Shown here piece after piece: positions 1-8,480 of a stretch of DNA of 64,000 bases. Numbering within the stretch: the stretch's first letter is position 1; each line of letters begins with the position of its first letter. A program made the position numbers and the translations under genes. This stretch comes from Methanolobus mangrovi (GTDB lineage Archaea; Halobacteriota; Methanosarcinia; Methanosarcinales; Methanosarcinaceae), in assembly GCF_031312535.1 (NCBI RefSeq), contig NZ_CP133594.1, positions 62,001-126,000 on the forward strand, given 5' to 3'. Below the pieces are notes generated by a model. The model had not been told where the DNA came from. It was given only the letters and a program-made list of their open reading frames with translations, and did not search any database.

Positions 1-1020
1 GTCGCAGCAGACGGAACGATCTCCTACACTGCTTCAGAAATAACAGGAAATGTAGTGTTTGCTCTCAATAAGGGAACAGGTACCCAAGATACGGCAACGA
101 TGTCAGTTGTTGTACCGGCAAATCCAACTGCAGCAGCAAATGCTGATATTGCAACAGCTAAAGCAGCTCTGGAAACTGCAGCAACACTCAATCCAGTAGA
201 AGGTACTGATACAAACGCTACAGTAATGGCACAGACCATTGTTGACGGTGCAGTATCAGGTGTGACTGTAACTATAAGTGATGCAAGCGGTAATGCAAAT
301 GTCGCAGCAGACGGAACGATCTCCTACACTGCTTCAGAAATAACAGGAAATGTAGTGTTTGCTCTCAATAAGGGAACAGGTACCCAAGATACGGCAACGA
401 TGTCAGTTGTTGTACCGGCAAATCCAACTGCAGCAGCAAATGCTGATATTGCAACAGCTAAAGCAGCTCTGGAAACTGCAGCAACACTCAATCCAGTAGA
501 GGGTACTGATACAAACGCTACAGTAATGGCACAGACCATTGTTGACGGTGCAGTATCAGGTGTGACTGTAACTATAAGTGATGCAAGCGGTAATGCAAAT
601 GTCGCAGCAGACGGAACGATCTCCTACACTGCTTCAGAAATAACAGGAAATGTAGTGTTTGCTCTCAATAAGGGAACAGGTACCCAAGATACGGCAACGA
701 TGTCAGTTGTTGTACCGGCAAATCCAACTGCAGCAGCAAATGCTGATATTGCAACAGCTAAAGCAGCTCTGGAAACTGCAGCAACACTCAATCCAGTAGA
801 GGGTACTGATACAAACGCTACAGTAATGGCACAGACCATTGTTGACGGTGCAGTATCAGGTGTGACTGTAACTATAAGTGATGCAAGCGGTAATGCAAAT
901 GTCGCAGCAGACGGAACGATCTCCTACACTGCTTCAGAAATAACAGGAAATGTAGTGTTTGCTCTCAATAAGGGAACAGGTACCCAAGATACGGCAACGA
1001 TGTCAGTTGTTGTACCGGCA
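1..1020 (+). repeat. 300-bp in-frame tandem repeat, 3.4 units
   Basis: Units begin at 1, 301, 601 and 901. Reading them against each other shows a single difference: A at 201 against G at 501 and 801, a silent GAA/GAG change. The last unit stops after 120 bases. Such identity implies recent duplication or ongoing gene conversion. The array continues off the left edge. Confidence 0.98.
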
Positions 1021-1032
1021 ACAACCGGTTAA
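1..1032 (+). CDS. C-terminal end of a tandem-repeat surface protein (partial)
   Basis: The frame is open from base 1, so the 5' end lies outside the window. What remains is 343 residues: three full 100-residue units and a 40-residue fourth unit, ending in a short PATTG tail and a stop. Each unit has a stretch rich in Ala, Thr and Asn with an AKAALETA segment, then a beta-rich part (VSGVTVTISDASG, GTISYTASEITGNVVF). This resembles the degenerate bacterial Ig-like modules of adhesins and S-layer-associated proteins; that family assignment is tentative. No membrane anchor or sorting signal follows the last repeat, so attachment must depend on the unseen N-terminal part. A large secreted or cell-surface protein is the likely identity, but its substrate is unknown. 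Confidence 0.75.
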   Translation, partial: VAADGTISYTASEITGNVVFALNKGTGTQDTATMSVVVPANPTAAANADIATAKAALETAATLNPVEGTDTNATVMAQTIVDGAVSGVTVTISDASGNANVAADGTISYTASEITGNVVFALNKGTGTQDTATMSVVVPANPTAAANADIATAKAALETAATLNPVEGTDTNATVMAQTIVDGAVSGVTVTISDASGNANVAADGTISYTASEITGNVVFALNKGTGTQDTATMSVVVPANPTAAANADIATAKAALETAATLNPVEGTDTNATVMAQTIVDGAVSGVTVTISDASGNANVAADGTISYTASEITGNVVFALNKGTGTQDTATMSVVVPATTG

Positions 1033-1063
1033 TACCTTCTAACTACAAAAAATGAATTCTATA

Positions 1064-1097
1064 CACCCCCCAATTACAGGGGGTTGTATTTCTTTTT
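1064..1097 (+). terminator. Hairpin and T-rich tail after the repeat protein
   Basis: A run of C and a matching run of G (about CCCCC/GGGGG, flanked by partly pairing aca/tgt) is separated by a short AT-rich loop and followed by tttctttttt. It sits 32 bases after the stop codon, as expected for a transcription terminator. Confidence 0.6.
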
Positions 1098-1172
1098 TCC
1101 AATAACCAAAACCCACGAGTGAAAATGCTCTTCTACCGCAGGCACACTTTACTAAAAAAGAATTAAACTTAT

Positions 1173-1652
1173 CTAGTTTTTAATCTCTCTCAAAACCTCA
1201 AGCACCTTCAGAGCGTGTTCCTTTGTTCTGACATTATCCCATATCTTAACGATATTTCCTTCAGTATCGATTAAAAAAGTCGATCTCACAGTGCCCATGT
1301 ATTCCTTGCCATAATTTTTCTTCATTCTCCAGACATCATATTTCTGGTGAACACTGGTATCCTCGTCTGAGAGAAGGGTTATACCAAGTTCTTTTTTCTC
1401 AATGAATTTTATATGAGATTTAACGCTGTCCTTACTAACTCCAAGAATTACTGTATTCTCTGATTCAAAGTCACCTTTCAGGGCTGTAAAATCCTGTGCT
1501 TCCTTTGTGCATCCTGAGGTGTTGTCTTTGGGGTAGAAATAGAGGACTAGCCATTTGCCAGTAAAGTCCTTCAGACATACTTCATTCTCATTCTGGTCAG
1601 GGAGGCAGAACTCTGGAGCTTTTTGACCTTCTGTAAGTGAATTCTTGCTCAT
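1173..1652 (-). CDS. bcp: Peroxiredoxin, Bcp/PrxQ type (thiol peroxidase)
   Basis: AhpC/TSA-fold peroxidase that would reduce hydrogen peroxide and organic peroxides in the cytosol using a thiol donor. The peroxidatic site is visible as YPKDNTSGCTKEA, with Cys 48 counted from the ATG at 1652. The Cys that follows five residues later in E. coli Bcp is replaced by Gln, so this is a one-Cys variant, or it uses a more distant Cys (two lie near the N-terminus). An upstream in-frame GTG at 1676 would add eight residues, but the TATA-like tataaa at about 1684-1690 would place transcription start near 1660, favouring the ATG at 1652. The gene stands alone, between the repeat protein and the divergent fetAB pair. 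Confidence 0.88.
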   Translation of the reverse strand: MSKNSLTEGQKAPEFCLPDQNENEVCLKDFTGKWLVLYFYPKDNTSGCTKEAQDFTALKGDFESENTVILGVSKDSVKSHIKFIEKKELGITLLSDEDTSVHQKYDVWRMKKNYGKEYMGTVRSTFLIDTEGNIVKIWDNVRTKEHALKVLEVLREIKN

Positions 1653-1728
1653 GGAATACTTTATGTACTTTTTCACTTAAAGCCTTTATACCAGAATTGA
1701 TGATTGTGTACAACGGAGAACATTATAA

Positions 1729-2361
1729 ATGGAAATGTTGAGCATTCAAAATCTTTCTATCGAATACGATGGAAAACCAATTCTTTCAGATTTCAATCTA
1801 TCTGTTGCAAAAGGAGATAAGATTCTTATAAAAGGGAGATCGGGAATTGGAAAATCAACAATTTTCAGGCTGATAATGGGATTCGGTGTACAAAGTTCCG
1901 GTACAATTGCCCTTGATGATATTCTGATAGATAGCAATTCAGTATGGGATATCAGGAAAAGAATTGCTTATGTATCCCAGGATACGGATATTGGTGATGG
2001 GAAAGTAGGTGACCTTATAGATGAGATATTTTCTTTCAAGGCAAATAAGGATGTTCTTGACCATGATCTACTTGGGAAAGTTATGTATGATCTATCTTTG
2101 CCTCATGAGATCCTTAACAAGGACTACATGAAACTCTCAGGAGGGGAAAGGCAAAGAATAGCCCTTGTTATGGCCTTGCTGTCGGGCAAGGATATCTTTC
2201 TGCTTGATGAGGTCACAGCAGAACTTGATGCAGCATTAAAACAGAAGGTTGTAGATATTTTCTTCGGCAATCCTGACTGGACCGTACTTTCCATATCCCA
2301 TGACAGGGAGTGGAAAACTGAAAATGCCAGGGTCATTGACTTTTCAAGGGAGGCAAACTGA
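1729..2361 (+). CDS. fetA: ABC transporter ATP-binding protein, FetA-like
   Basis: A 210-residue ATPase subunit with a complete set of motifs: Walker A GRSGIGKST at residues 36-44, Q-loop Gln 84, signature LSGGERQR at 136-143, Walker B with DE at 160-161, and the switch His 191. It is followed with no gap by a membrane protein of the YbbM/FetB family. In E. coli this pair (FetA/FetB) is linked to iron export and peroxide resistance; a similar role here is inference, though the neighbouring peroxiredoxin fits it. Translation may start at 1729 (ATG GAA ATG) or at the second ATG, 1735; a ggaga lies nine bases before the first. Confidence 0.82.
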   Translation: MEMLSIQNLSIEYDGKPILSDFNLSVAKGDKILIKGRSGIGKSTIFRLIMGFGVQSSGTIALDDILIDSNSVWDIRKRIAYVSQDTDIGDGKVGDLIDEIFSFKANKDVLDHDLLGKVMYDLSLPHEILNKDYMKLSGGERQRIALVMALLSGKDIFLLDEVTAELDAALKQKVVDIFFGNPDWTVLSISHDREWKTENARVIDFSREAN

Positions 2362-3153
2362 ATGCAAACATACGAAATTGGTATGGTAGGTCTGTTATTC
2401 ACCTTTCTGCTTCTGTTCATTCCCGTTCTCATAAGTTATTATCTGGATTTGAAATTAATATCATCCACAATTGAAAGTGCTATTAGGATGGTTCTTCAAT
2501 TGGCCTTTGTGGGTATTTTTCTTACATTCCTCTTTGAACTGAACAACTCAATGCTGAATGTACTATGGGTACTTATCATGGTCTTTGTAGCATCCCATAC
2601 GGTACTGAAGAATGCTGAACTCAAAACCCGGTATTTTTTCCCTCTACTGGTTATTTCCCTTGCTGCCACTAACTATGCTATGCTTCTCTATTTCAATATG
2701 TTCATCATAGATCTGGATAATCTCTTAGATGCACGCTATTTCATACCAATTGCCGGTATGGTGCTTGGTAATTCACTAAGGGCAAATGTAGTTGGCATGG
2801 ACAATTTCTGTACTGAAATCCAGAGAAACGAGAACCGGTATATGTTCCGTTTGTCAATGGGTGCTGAAAAGACAGAAGCCCTAATTCCCTATTTACGTAA
2901 AAGCATAAGGGTTGCACTGAAACCTACCATTGCAAATATGGCTACCATAGGTATCGTTTTTCTTCCCGGCATGATGACGGGACAGATACTTGCCGGTGCA
3001 AGCCCACTGGTTGCAATAGAATACCAGATATCCATAATGATTACTATCTATGTGACAACCATGGTGAATGTATTTCTGGGTATAATCGTACTCATGCACA
3101 GGGGTTTTGATGAATACGGAATGTTCAGAAAGGATATGCTTAAAAATGTCTGA
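2362..3153 (+). CDS. fetB: FetB-like membrane permease (UPF0014)
   Basis: A 263-residue integral membrane protein with about seven hydrophobic segments. The central region carries the family's conserved block with PIAGMVLGNS followed by a charged cytoplasmic stretch (RLSMGAEKTEA), and later LPGMMTGQILAG. This is the permease partner of the ATPase encoded immediately upstream; the ATG abuts the fetA stop codon, so the two are translationally coupled. The family is associated with iron export under oxidative stress in E. coli; the substrate here cannot be read from sequence. Confidence 0.82.
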   Translation: MQTYEIGMVGLLFTFLLLFIPVLISYYLDLKLISSTIESAIRMVLQLAFVGIFLTFLFELNNSMLNVLWVLIMVFVASHTVLKNAELKTRYFFPLLVISLAATNYAMLLYFNMFIIDLDNLLDARYFIPIAGMVLGNSLRANVVGMDNFCTEIQRNENRYMFRLSMGAEKTEALIPYLRKSIRVALKPTIANMATIGIVFLPGMMTGQILAGASPLVAIEYQISIMITIYVTTMVNVFLGIIVLMHRGFDEYGMFRKDMLKNV

Positions 3154-3187
3154 CAGAAGCTGCAAATATCATAATCATTCTCCATCA

Positions 3188-3511
3188 TTAGTTTACACTG
3201 GTGCTTAGATGCAGTCCTATAACACCTATGGCTATCAGTGCCAGGGATATTATTCTTGCAGCAGGCATTGGTTCGTTGAATCCAAAGTGTCCTATCAATG
3301 ATATCAATGCCACTCCAAGTCCTGCCCAGATGGCATAGGCAACACTCACATCTATCTTTTTCAGTGCAATGGTGAATGATATGAAACTGATACCATAGAA
3401 CACAAATATCAATATGGATGGCAGTGGTTTTGTAAATCCCTCAGATAGTTTCATGCAAGTGGTTCCGCATATCTCGAACACTATTGCAAATGCCAGGTAA
3501 AGGTAACTCAT
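3188..3511 (-). CDS. Small multidrug resistance (SMR) efflux protein, EmrE-like
   Basis: A 107-residue protein with four transmembrane helices. The membrane-embedded acidic residue that binds cation and proton is Glu 13, in the context FEICGTTCMKLSEGF, which closely resembles EmrE. The aromatic residues that line the EmrE pocket are also kept (Tyr 39, and YAIW at 59-62). It should exchange protons for a lipophilic or quaternary cation; a guanidinium-type substrate, as in other SMR subfamilies, cannot be excluded. It converges on fetB with a 34-bp gap and diverges from the DUF1638 gene. Confidence 0.88.
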   Translation of the reverse strand: MSYLYLAFAIVFEICGTTCMKLSEGFTKPLPSILIFVFYGISFISFTIALKKIDVSVAYAIWAGLGVALISLIGHFGFNEPMPAARIISLALIAIGVIGLHLSTSVN

Positions 3512-3643
3512 TTATCCTCCATATTCTCCTGTTTGAATAAGTATTGTTATTGGTTATGTTATACCTTCCTTGCTATTGCAGCGTCAGATTATAATACTAT
3601 TCGAATTCACATTTTCTTATACTCTTTAAGGAGGTATTATTTC

Positions 3644-4432
3644 ATGCCAGTACTGAGTTTCATTGCCTGTCGGATGTTTGAGGATGAGATTGTCCATATA
3701 ATTGAAAATGATAGTTCGATCAACAGTTTGTTAATAGTGGAGAATGAGGATTGTGGCGGACTGAAAGATAAGCTGGATAATGCAGGTTGTGAGTACACTC
3801 TTGTTTCAGAATGTGATATATCCGGACATCTAAAAGAAGGGGGATATACTATGATCGTCGAAATGCTTGAGCTGGCTTTGCATGCTACACCAGAGCATCT
3901 GAAAGAAGTCGTTTATGGCAAAGCCCGTGAGATGTCAGAGTATTCGGATGGAATTCTTTTGTTCTACGGTTTGTGTGGAAATGTTCTTGGCAAAGTGGAT
4001 ACGGATCTCGCTGATCTTCCATGTCCTGTCCGTATACTTAAAGAGGACAACGGAACTGTAATAGACGATTGTATCGGTGCTGTGCTGGGTAGCAGGGCTG
4101 CATATCTTGAGAAACTGAAGAGTTTTCACGGTGTTGGCACTTTCTTTATGACTCCGATGTGGGCAGCCCACTGGCGTGAGATGGTAGTGTCCGCGGGAAT
4201 GACTCCTGACCCTGATGACATAAAGCTCTCAAAGTTCGTTTTTGATTATGCAGGATACAAGAATGTGGCTAAAATGGATACTGGCCTGCATTATGAGAAG
4301 CAGTTCGAGCCTATGGTGGAAGAGTTTGCAAGGCTCTTTGAGTTCGATATAATTGACATGGAAGCAAGTCCTGATTTGATGGTGAGCTGTTACAAGCAAT
4401 TGAAAAAAGATGTTGTTCCTGACCAAAATTAA
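3644..4432 (+). CDS. DUF1638 family protein
   Basis: This 262-residue protein matches the methanogen DUF1638 family, with conserved stretches such as SDGILLFYGLCGNVLG, a DDCIGAVLGS segment and GVGTFFMTPMWAAHW. Several Cys and His residues (CRMFEDE near the start, CGG, the C in FYGLCGN, CPV, DDCIG) could bind metal or a corrinoid, but no biochemical role is known to me. Family members often occur near methylamine and corrinoid-protein genes; none is seen here. The start is at 3644 because an ideal aaggaggt lies at 3628-3635; an in-frame start 37 codons upstream would encode an unrelated low-complexity leader. Confidence 0.75.
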   Translation: MPVLSFIACRMFEDEIVHIIENDSSINSLLIVENEDCGGLKDKLDNAGCEYTLVSECDISGHLKEGGYTMIVEMLELALHATPEHLKEVVYGKAREMSEYSDGILLFYGLCGNVLGKVDTDLADLPCPVRILKEDNGTVIDDCIGAVLGSRAAYLEKLKSFHGVGTFFMTPMWAAHWREMVVSAGMTPDPDDIKLSKFVFDYAGYKNVAKMDTGLHYEKQFEPMVEEFARLFEFDIIDMEASPDLMVSCYKQLKKDVVPDQN

Positions 4433-4518
4433 TATTTTGACGTGGGATTCTATATAAAAATGTAAATGGATAATTGTATCATTATCCTTTATTCGGGAAT
4501 GAGTATTTCAAAGGATAC

Positions 4519-4761
4519 TTATTCTCCTTTGCTGTACGTTCTTACGGATTCGATTTTAGTCCAGTCAAAGTAGGTATTGATCTTCTGACCGTTCTCGTCC
4601 TCAGTGATGCGTACAAATTGTTCTCCCAGGAAAACAACCGCTTTCGCATAAGTTTTTCCTTCGTTTATCTGAATATTAACTCCTTCCCTGAGTTTTCTCG
4701 ACATGGTCCCGTGAAGCGGGACTGATGCATACTCAAAAACTTTTTCCCATGTATCTTTCAT
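4519..4761 (-). CDS. Small hypothetical protein
   Basis: An 80-residue soluble protein beginning MKDTWEKVFEY. The ATG at 4761 is preceded by ggtgag, which makes it a better start than the in-frame TTG five codons earlier. The composition is ordinary, with alternating hydrophobic and charged residues suggesting a small alpha/beta or beta-barrel fold (AKAVVFLGEQFVRI). I do not recognise the family. It converges on the DUF1638 gene, and a perfect 8-bp inverted repeat lies upstream at 4804-4828. Confidence 0.5.
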   Translation of the reverse strand: MKDTWEKVFEYASVPLHGTMSRKLREGVNIQINEGKTYAKAVVFLGEQFVRITEDENGQKINTYFDWTKIESVRTYSKGE

Positions 4762-4803
4762 TTTCTCACCTTTCAATTCAGAATGGTCTTTTTAAATCAT
4801 TTC

Positions 4804-4828
4804 ATGTATGAGTTTTGTTTTCATACAT
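4804..4828. promoter_or_regulatory. 8-bp inverted repeat upstream of the hypothetical gene
   Basis: ATGTATGA at 4804-4811 is matched by TCATACAT at 4821-4828 around a 9-base T-rich loop. It lies 43-67 bp upstream of the leftward gene starting at 4761, in the region expected for its promoter, so it could be an operator or an RNA hairpin. Confidence 0.35.
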
Positions 4829-4989
4829 CGGATTCCTATGTGCTATTAACTAGTATAATAAATTATCTACTTGAATTTTAGAACATTTTCATCCTGACCA
4901 TGTCCTATCCTTAAAAGCAATATGAATATCTATAGATGGAAAAATACTATATAATAAAAATAAAAAGAATAACTGGAAAACTCTTTAAT

Positions 4990-5328
4990 CTATTCCAGAT
5001 ACTCATCTCTTCGTGGGGAAAATACTTCTACAGCAATGGAATCTTCAAGTATCTCAGCACAATGTGATACATTTGAAGGTATGTTCCACGAATCTCCAGG
5101 CATCACTTCATGCGTATTATCTCCTATGGTGAGTAGCATCTTTCCTGAGACCATATAACCGGTCTGCTCGTGAATATGGTCATGTGCCGGGAGTAAGCTT
5201 CCTTTTTTCAAGATGAACTCTGTCATGAGTGTCTTCTCCCCGTGGACAATTGCTTTCATCATAATTCCGGGGAGTACTTCCTTGTAATCAGATTCCTTAT
5301 GTTTGCTGAACATGTAAAAGGAAAACAT
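4990..5328 (-). CDS. Cupin-domain protein
   Basis: A 112-residue single-domain cupin. Motif 1 is readable as PAHDHIHEQTGYMVSG (metal-ligand candidates His 49, His 51, His 53, Glu 54 or Gln 55) and motif 2 as PGDSWNIPSNVSH (His 89). Small proteins of this kind bind a divalent metal and may act as isomerases, sugar-binding or sensory modules; the substrate cannot be inferred. Two starts five codons apart are possible (5328 and 5313), neither with a strong ribosome site. Confidence 0.75.
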   Translation of the reverse strand: MFSFYMFSKHKESDYKEVLPGIMMKAIVHGEKTLMTEFILKKGSLLPAHDHIHEQTGYMVSGKMLLTIGDNTHEVMPGDSWNIPSNVSHCAEILEDSIAVEVFSPRRDEYLE

Positions 5329-5382
5329 GTTCTGTTAATTTATTCTTTTTCATTCAAGAACAGAAAATAAGTAAAAGGTGAT

Positions 5383-5643
5383 CATTTCACCTTGATAGGA
5401 ACCATATTCAATGAATCGGTAACTGCACAGTTTTCCTCATCTTTTTCCATGCGGTTTTATCATTCCTGTCAAAAGACAATGGTTCTGAAGTCCATGTTGA
5501 AAACAATTCCTTTTCAGATGTCATCGCAGGATATTTATATTTGCAGGATTCCTCTGAACTATCCATTTCTTTCCACACCCTAAAATGTCTAAAGCGTTGA
5601 TGTGTCCTTCTTGATAATTTCCACCCCATGACATATCCTCCAT
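5383..5643 (-). pseudogene. Possible frameshifted small gene
   Basis: Three leftward open stretches can be joined into one protein-like reading. MEDMSWGGNYQEGHINALDI begins at 5643 and runs to a stop at 5521. The next frame gives YKYPAMTSEKELFSTW and continues to 5408. The first frame then resumes with a natural-looking end, AVTDSLNMVPIKVK, and stops at 5383. Two compensating shifts would be needed, so this is either a decayed gene or chance. I do not recognise the product. Confidence 0.3.
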
Positions 5644-5885
5644 TTTCTAAGATGAGACGTTACCTCATCAATATGGTTTTACTATAGGTCGCTATGACCC
5701 GTTTTTACTTTTAATTTTTTTACATATAACATAAACCCATGTTAATTTCATAAGTGATTATATTTTTTAATGGCTTTAAAAGACAAAATCTTTCAATTGG
5801 CATTCTATCTAATATTATCTTGCCCGGTATGCAATTGGACTATAGTTATGTTATGTGATTTTCTGCCATAGCAGATTTCATCCAT

Positions 5886-7892
5886 TTATATATCACAAGA
5901 TGGACCTTTGAACAATTCCCTTATTTTATGCAGGTCTTCAGGCTTCCCGAAAATAATGCAAACATCACCAGAATATATGGGAATATTGCCATCTGGATTT
6001 GTGATGGTGGTATTGTCCCTGCGAATGGCCAGGATAGTTGCCTTGTGCCTTGTTCTCATATTGAGGTCCTTGAGTGTCCTTCCGTTTGCAAGGCACTTTT
6101 CTCCAACCTTAAATGTGGTGACTTCCATTCCCGGAAGCTCGTTCTTTAAATTGAAGCTTCTGTCCTGATCATTAGAATAGGACTTTCTAAGCATGCAGTA
6201 GCCATTCGCACGTATTTCTCTGGTGAACTTGTCTATCTCTTCCTCTGGCACAAGGTATTTTTTAAGCAGGCGGACAAATATCTCAACTGATGTCTCATAT
6301 TCTTCGGGGATGACCTCATCCGCGCCAAGGTCATTGAGCCTTTTCATCTCACTAATGTAACGGGTCCTGGCGATGATATATATGTCCGGGTTCAGACATT
6401 TTGCCATGTCGATTATCTTTCTTGTGGCAACGAAATCAGATATCCCTATAACGAGTATCCTTGCAGAATCAACGTTTGCAGACTTAAGTACTGCTTCATG
6501 GCTTGCATCACCATAATGTATCTGCTCTCCTTTTTTCTTCTCATGGCGAACAGTTTCGGGGTTTGTTTCAATTATGATATAAGGTATACCTGCATTCCTT
6601 GCTGCATGCGATAAGGTCTTGCCGTTGAACCCGTATCCGATTATTATCAGGTGATCCTTTACCTTTTCATCACTATTCTTTGCAGTGATCCCGATTGCAC
6701 AGAATCCGTTAATGAGTCGCTGGTACGGAACTATGCTGATAGCCCGGTCTGAAATACCATATGATGATGCTGTTATGAATGGTGTTAGCGCCATTGTGAT
6801 TATGGAAACTGCCAGGAATTTCTGATACATGTTCTGGTCAAGGAGTGAATATTCCAGGCCGAAGGTTGAGAGCACGAAAGAGAATTCCCCAACCTGTGCA
6901 AGTGCCAGTCCTGTGATTATTATTGTGCGAAGAGGATATCCCAGTATGAGTGTTGCAAGGCCTGCAGTGGCAGATTTTATAATAATGACTGCCAGTGCCA
7001 GAACAAGCAGGTATATCAGGTTACTTGTGAAGAAGCTGATGTCCAGCAGCATCCCAATGGACACGAAGAAAAAACTCATGAAAATATCCCGGAATGGCAT
7101 TATATTACCCATGGCCTGATGGCTGTACTCTGATTCTGATATGATAAGGCCTGCCATGAAAGCTCCGAGTGCAAGTGACAATCCTATACTTGAAGTGAGC
7201 CATGCAGTAGCCAGACAAATGAATACAATGCTCAGGAGGAATAATTCCCGGTTCCTTGTTTTTGCTATCTGGAACAGAAGAGCCGGAATAATCCATCTTG
7301 CACTTGCAAGGACCAATACAATTATCCCGATGGCTTTGAGCAGGAATAAAGGCAATGTTTCAGTGGATTCTGTAGCTGAGCCTGCTATTATTGGAGTTAT
7401 GAGGATCATCGGGACGATTATCACGTCCTGGAATATCAGTATTCCAAGCGATGTTTTTCCATGTGGTGTATCCAGTTCTGCTTTTTCCTGAAGCAGTTTT
7501 AGTACAATAGCAGTACTGCTAAGTGATATCAAAAAACCTATGAACAGCGATGTGGCAGAGCTAAGTCCGAAATAGGTGCAGATATAGTACACAAGCAGGA
7601 TAGTTGTTGCTATCTGCAGTGTTCCGCCTAAGAGGACTGACCTTTTGATATCCCAGAGTTCCCGGATGGACATTTCCACACCGATTGTGAACAGAAGCAG
7701 TATAATGCCTATCTCTGCAAGTTCTTCTACTTCGGATATACTGCTTATTATTCCCAGCCAGTGGGGACCTGCCAGCATTCCTGTTACAAGGAAACCCAGG
7801 ACAGAGGGAAGTTTCACCTTGCTGAATAGCAGCAATATGATTATAGAGAGTCCAAAAATAATTCCTATATCTGTGAATAAGGTCAGTTCCAT
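5886..7892 (-). CDS. CPA2 cation:proton antiporter with RCK (TrkA-N/TrkA-C) domains
   Basis: A 668-residue protein. The first ~390 residues hold 11-13 hydrophobic helices of the Na+/H+ or K+/H+ exchanger fold (KefB/KefC-like). A TrkA-N domain follows with the Rossmann motif GYGFNG and an acidic residue at the end of the second strand (IIIETN), suggesting NAD(H) binding. The last ~90 residues form a TrkA-C domain (PGMEVTTFKVGEKC...LAIRRDN). It most likely exports K+ or Na+ in exchange for protons, gated by nucleotide or ligand binding to the RCK part. The ion specificity is inference. It is transcribed alone. Confidence 0.88.
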   Translation of the reverse strand: MELTLFTDIGIIFGLSIIILLLFSKVKLPSVLGFLVTGMLAGPHWLGIISSISEVEELAEIGIILLLFTIGVEMSIRELWDIKRSVLLGGTLQIATTILLVYYICTYFGLSSATSLFIGFLISLSSTAIVLKLLQEKAELDTPHGKTSLGILIFQDVIIVPMILITPIIAGSATESTETLPLFLLKAIGIIVLVLASARWIIPALLFQIAKTRNRELFLLSIVFICLATAWLTSSIGLSLALGAFMAGLIISESEYSHQAMGNIMPFRDIFMSFFFVSIGMLLDISFFTSNLIYLLVLALAVIIIKSATAGLATLILGYPLRTIIITGLALAQVGEFSFVLSTFGLEYSLLDQNMYQKFLAVSIITMALTPFITASSYGISDRAISIVPYQRLINGFCAIGITAKNSDEKVKDHLIIIGYGFNGKTLSHAARNAGIPYIIIETNPETVRHEKKKGEQIHYGDASHEAVLKSANVDSARILVIGISDFVATRKIIDMAKCLNPDIYIIARTRYISEMKRLNDLGADEVIPEEYETSVEIFVRLLKKYLVPEEEIDKFTREIRANGYCMLRKSYSNDQDRSFNLKNELPGMEVTTFKVGEKCLANGRTLKDLNMRTRHKATILAIRRDNTTITNPDGNIPIYSGDVCIIFGKPEDLHKIRELFKGPSCDI

Positions 7893-8039
7893 GGTATTTT
7901 CACAACTTTCACTATCTATGAGTTATTTACGCATTAACAGTGGTTGTTAGAATTTAAAATAGATTGTGTATGTGGGAAGTATGCGTGCTGGAATTGGATG
8001 TATTATGGGGGAGGGCCATAAAGAAAGTTGGGAAAGGGC

Positions 8040-8279
8040 TTAGAGTCCCGCCCTTTCAACAATAACGTCTGCTATTTCTTTTGCACTCTTGAATGGGAAA
8101 TCAGTTTCCTTGAGTAATCCACCTGCTTCTCCGGCGGTAACCGATACATCACCTGATTTACATGTGGTATCTGCTCCTGCAGGGAAAGCTGCGAGCAGTT
8201 TTTCAGGGGTCTCGATAGGGAAAGTCGCATCTGCAAGTCCGTCAATTATCTGGCTGTGAATGTCTTCTTTTACGCTCAT
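8040..8279 (-). CDS. MTH865-family small protein
   Basis: A 79-residue protein matching the archaeal MTH865 family, named for a Methanothermobacter protein of known structure but unknown function with an EF-hand-like helical fold. Typical features are the PIETPEKLLAAFPAGADTTCKSGDVSVTAGEAG core and the C-terminal helix FKSAKEIADVIVERAGL. The ATG is preceded by aaggagatac. It is divergent from a winged-helix regulator gene, which may control it. Confidence 0.75.
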   Translation of the reverse strand: MSVKEDIHSQIIDGLADATFPIETPEKLLAAFPAGADTTCKSGDVSVTAGEAGGLLKETDFPFKSAKEIADVIVERAGL

Positions 8280-8395
8280 ATTTTGTATCTCCTTACGTAT
8301 TATTTACTTCAGGTTTATTGATGCTGTTTTTCTCCGGAGCGTATCAGCAATACATAGTATGATAGTTTCTAATATATACTTAATCTGCACTGCAA

Positions 8396-8408
8396 TGTAG
8401 TAACTACA
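8396..8408. promoter_or_regulatory. Palindromic candidate operator TGTAGTAACTACA
   Basis: A perfect 6-1-6 palindrome lies between the divergent MTH865-family gene and the winged-helix regulator gene at 8481. It is a plausible binding site for that regulator; the link is inference. Confidence 0.4.
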
Positions 8409-8480
8409 ATCTACTATACCCTATCAACCTTTTAGTACTATGCAAGAACCTTTTTAATTCATGGTGCCTTACAGTGTGCT

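Noticed and set aside
24-839. Three identical 71-codon leftward frames in the 300-bp repeats
   Set aside because: They are mirror images of the repeated surface-protein frame, have no ribosome sites, and are repeated only because the DNA is repeated.
1008-1032. PATTG at the end of the repeat protein as a sortase-type signal
   Set aside because: No membrane helix or basic tail follows; the motif is at the very C-terminus.
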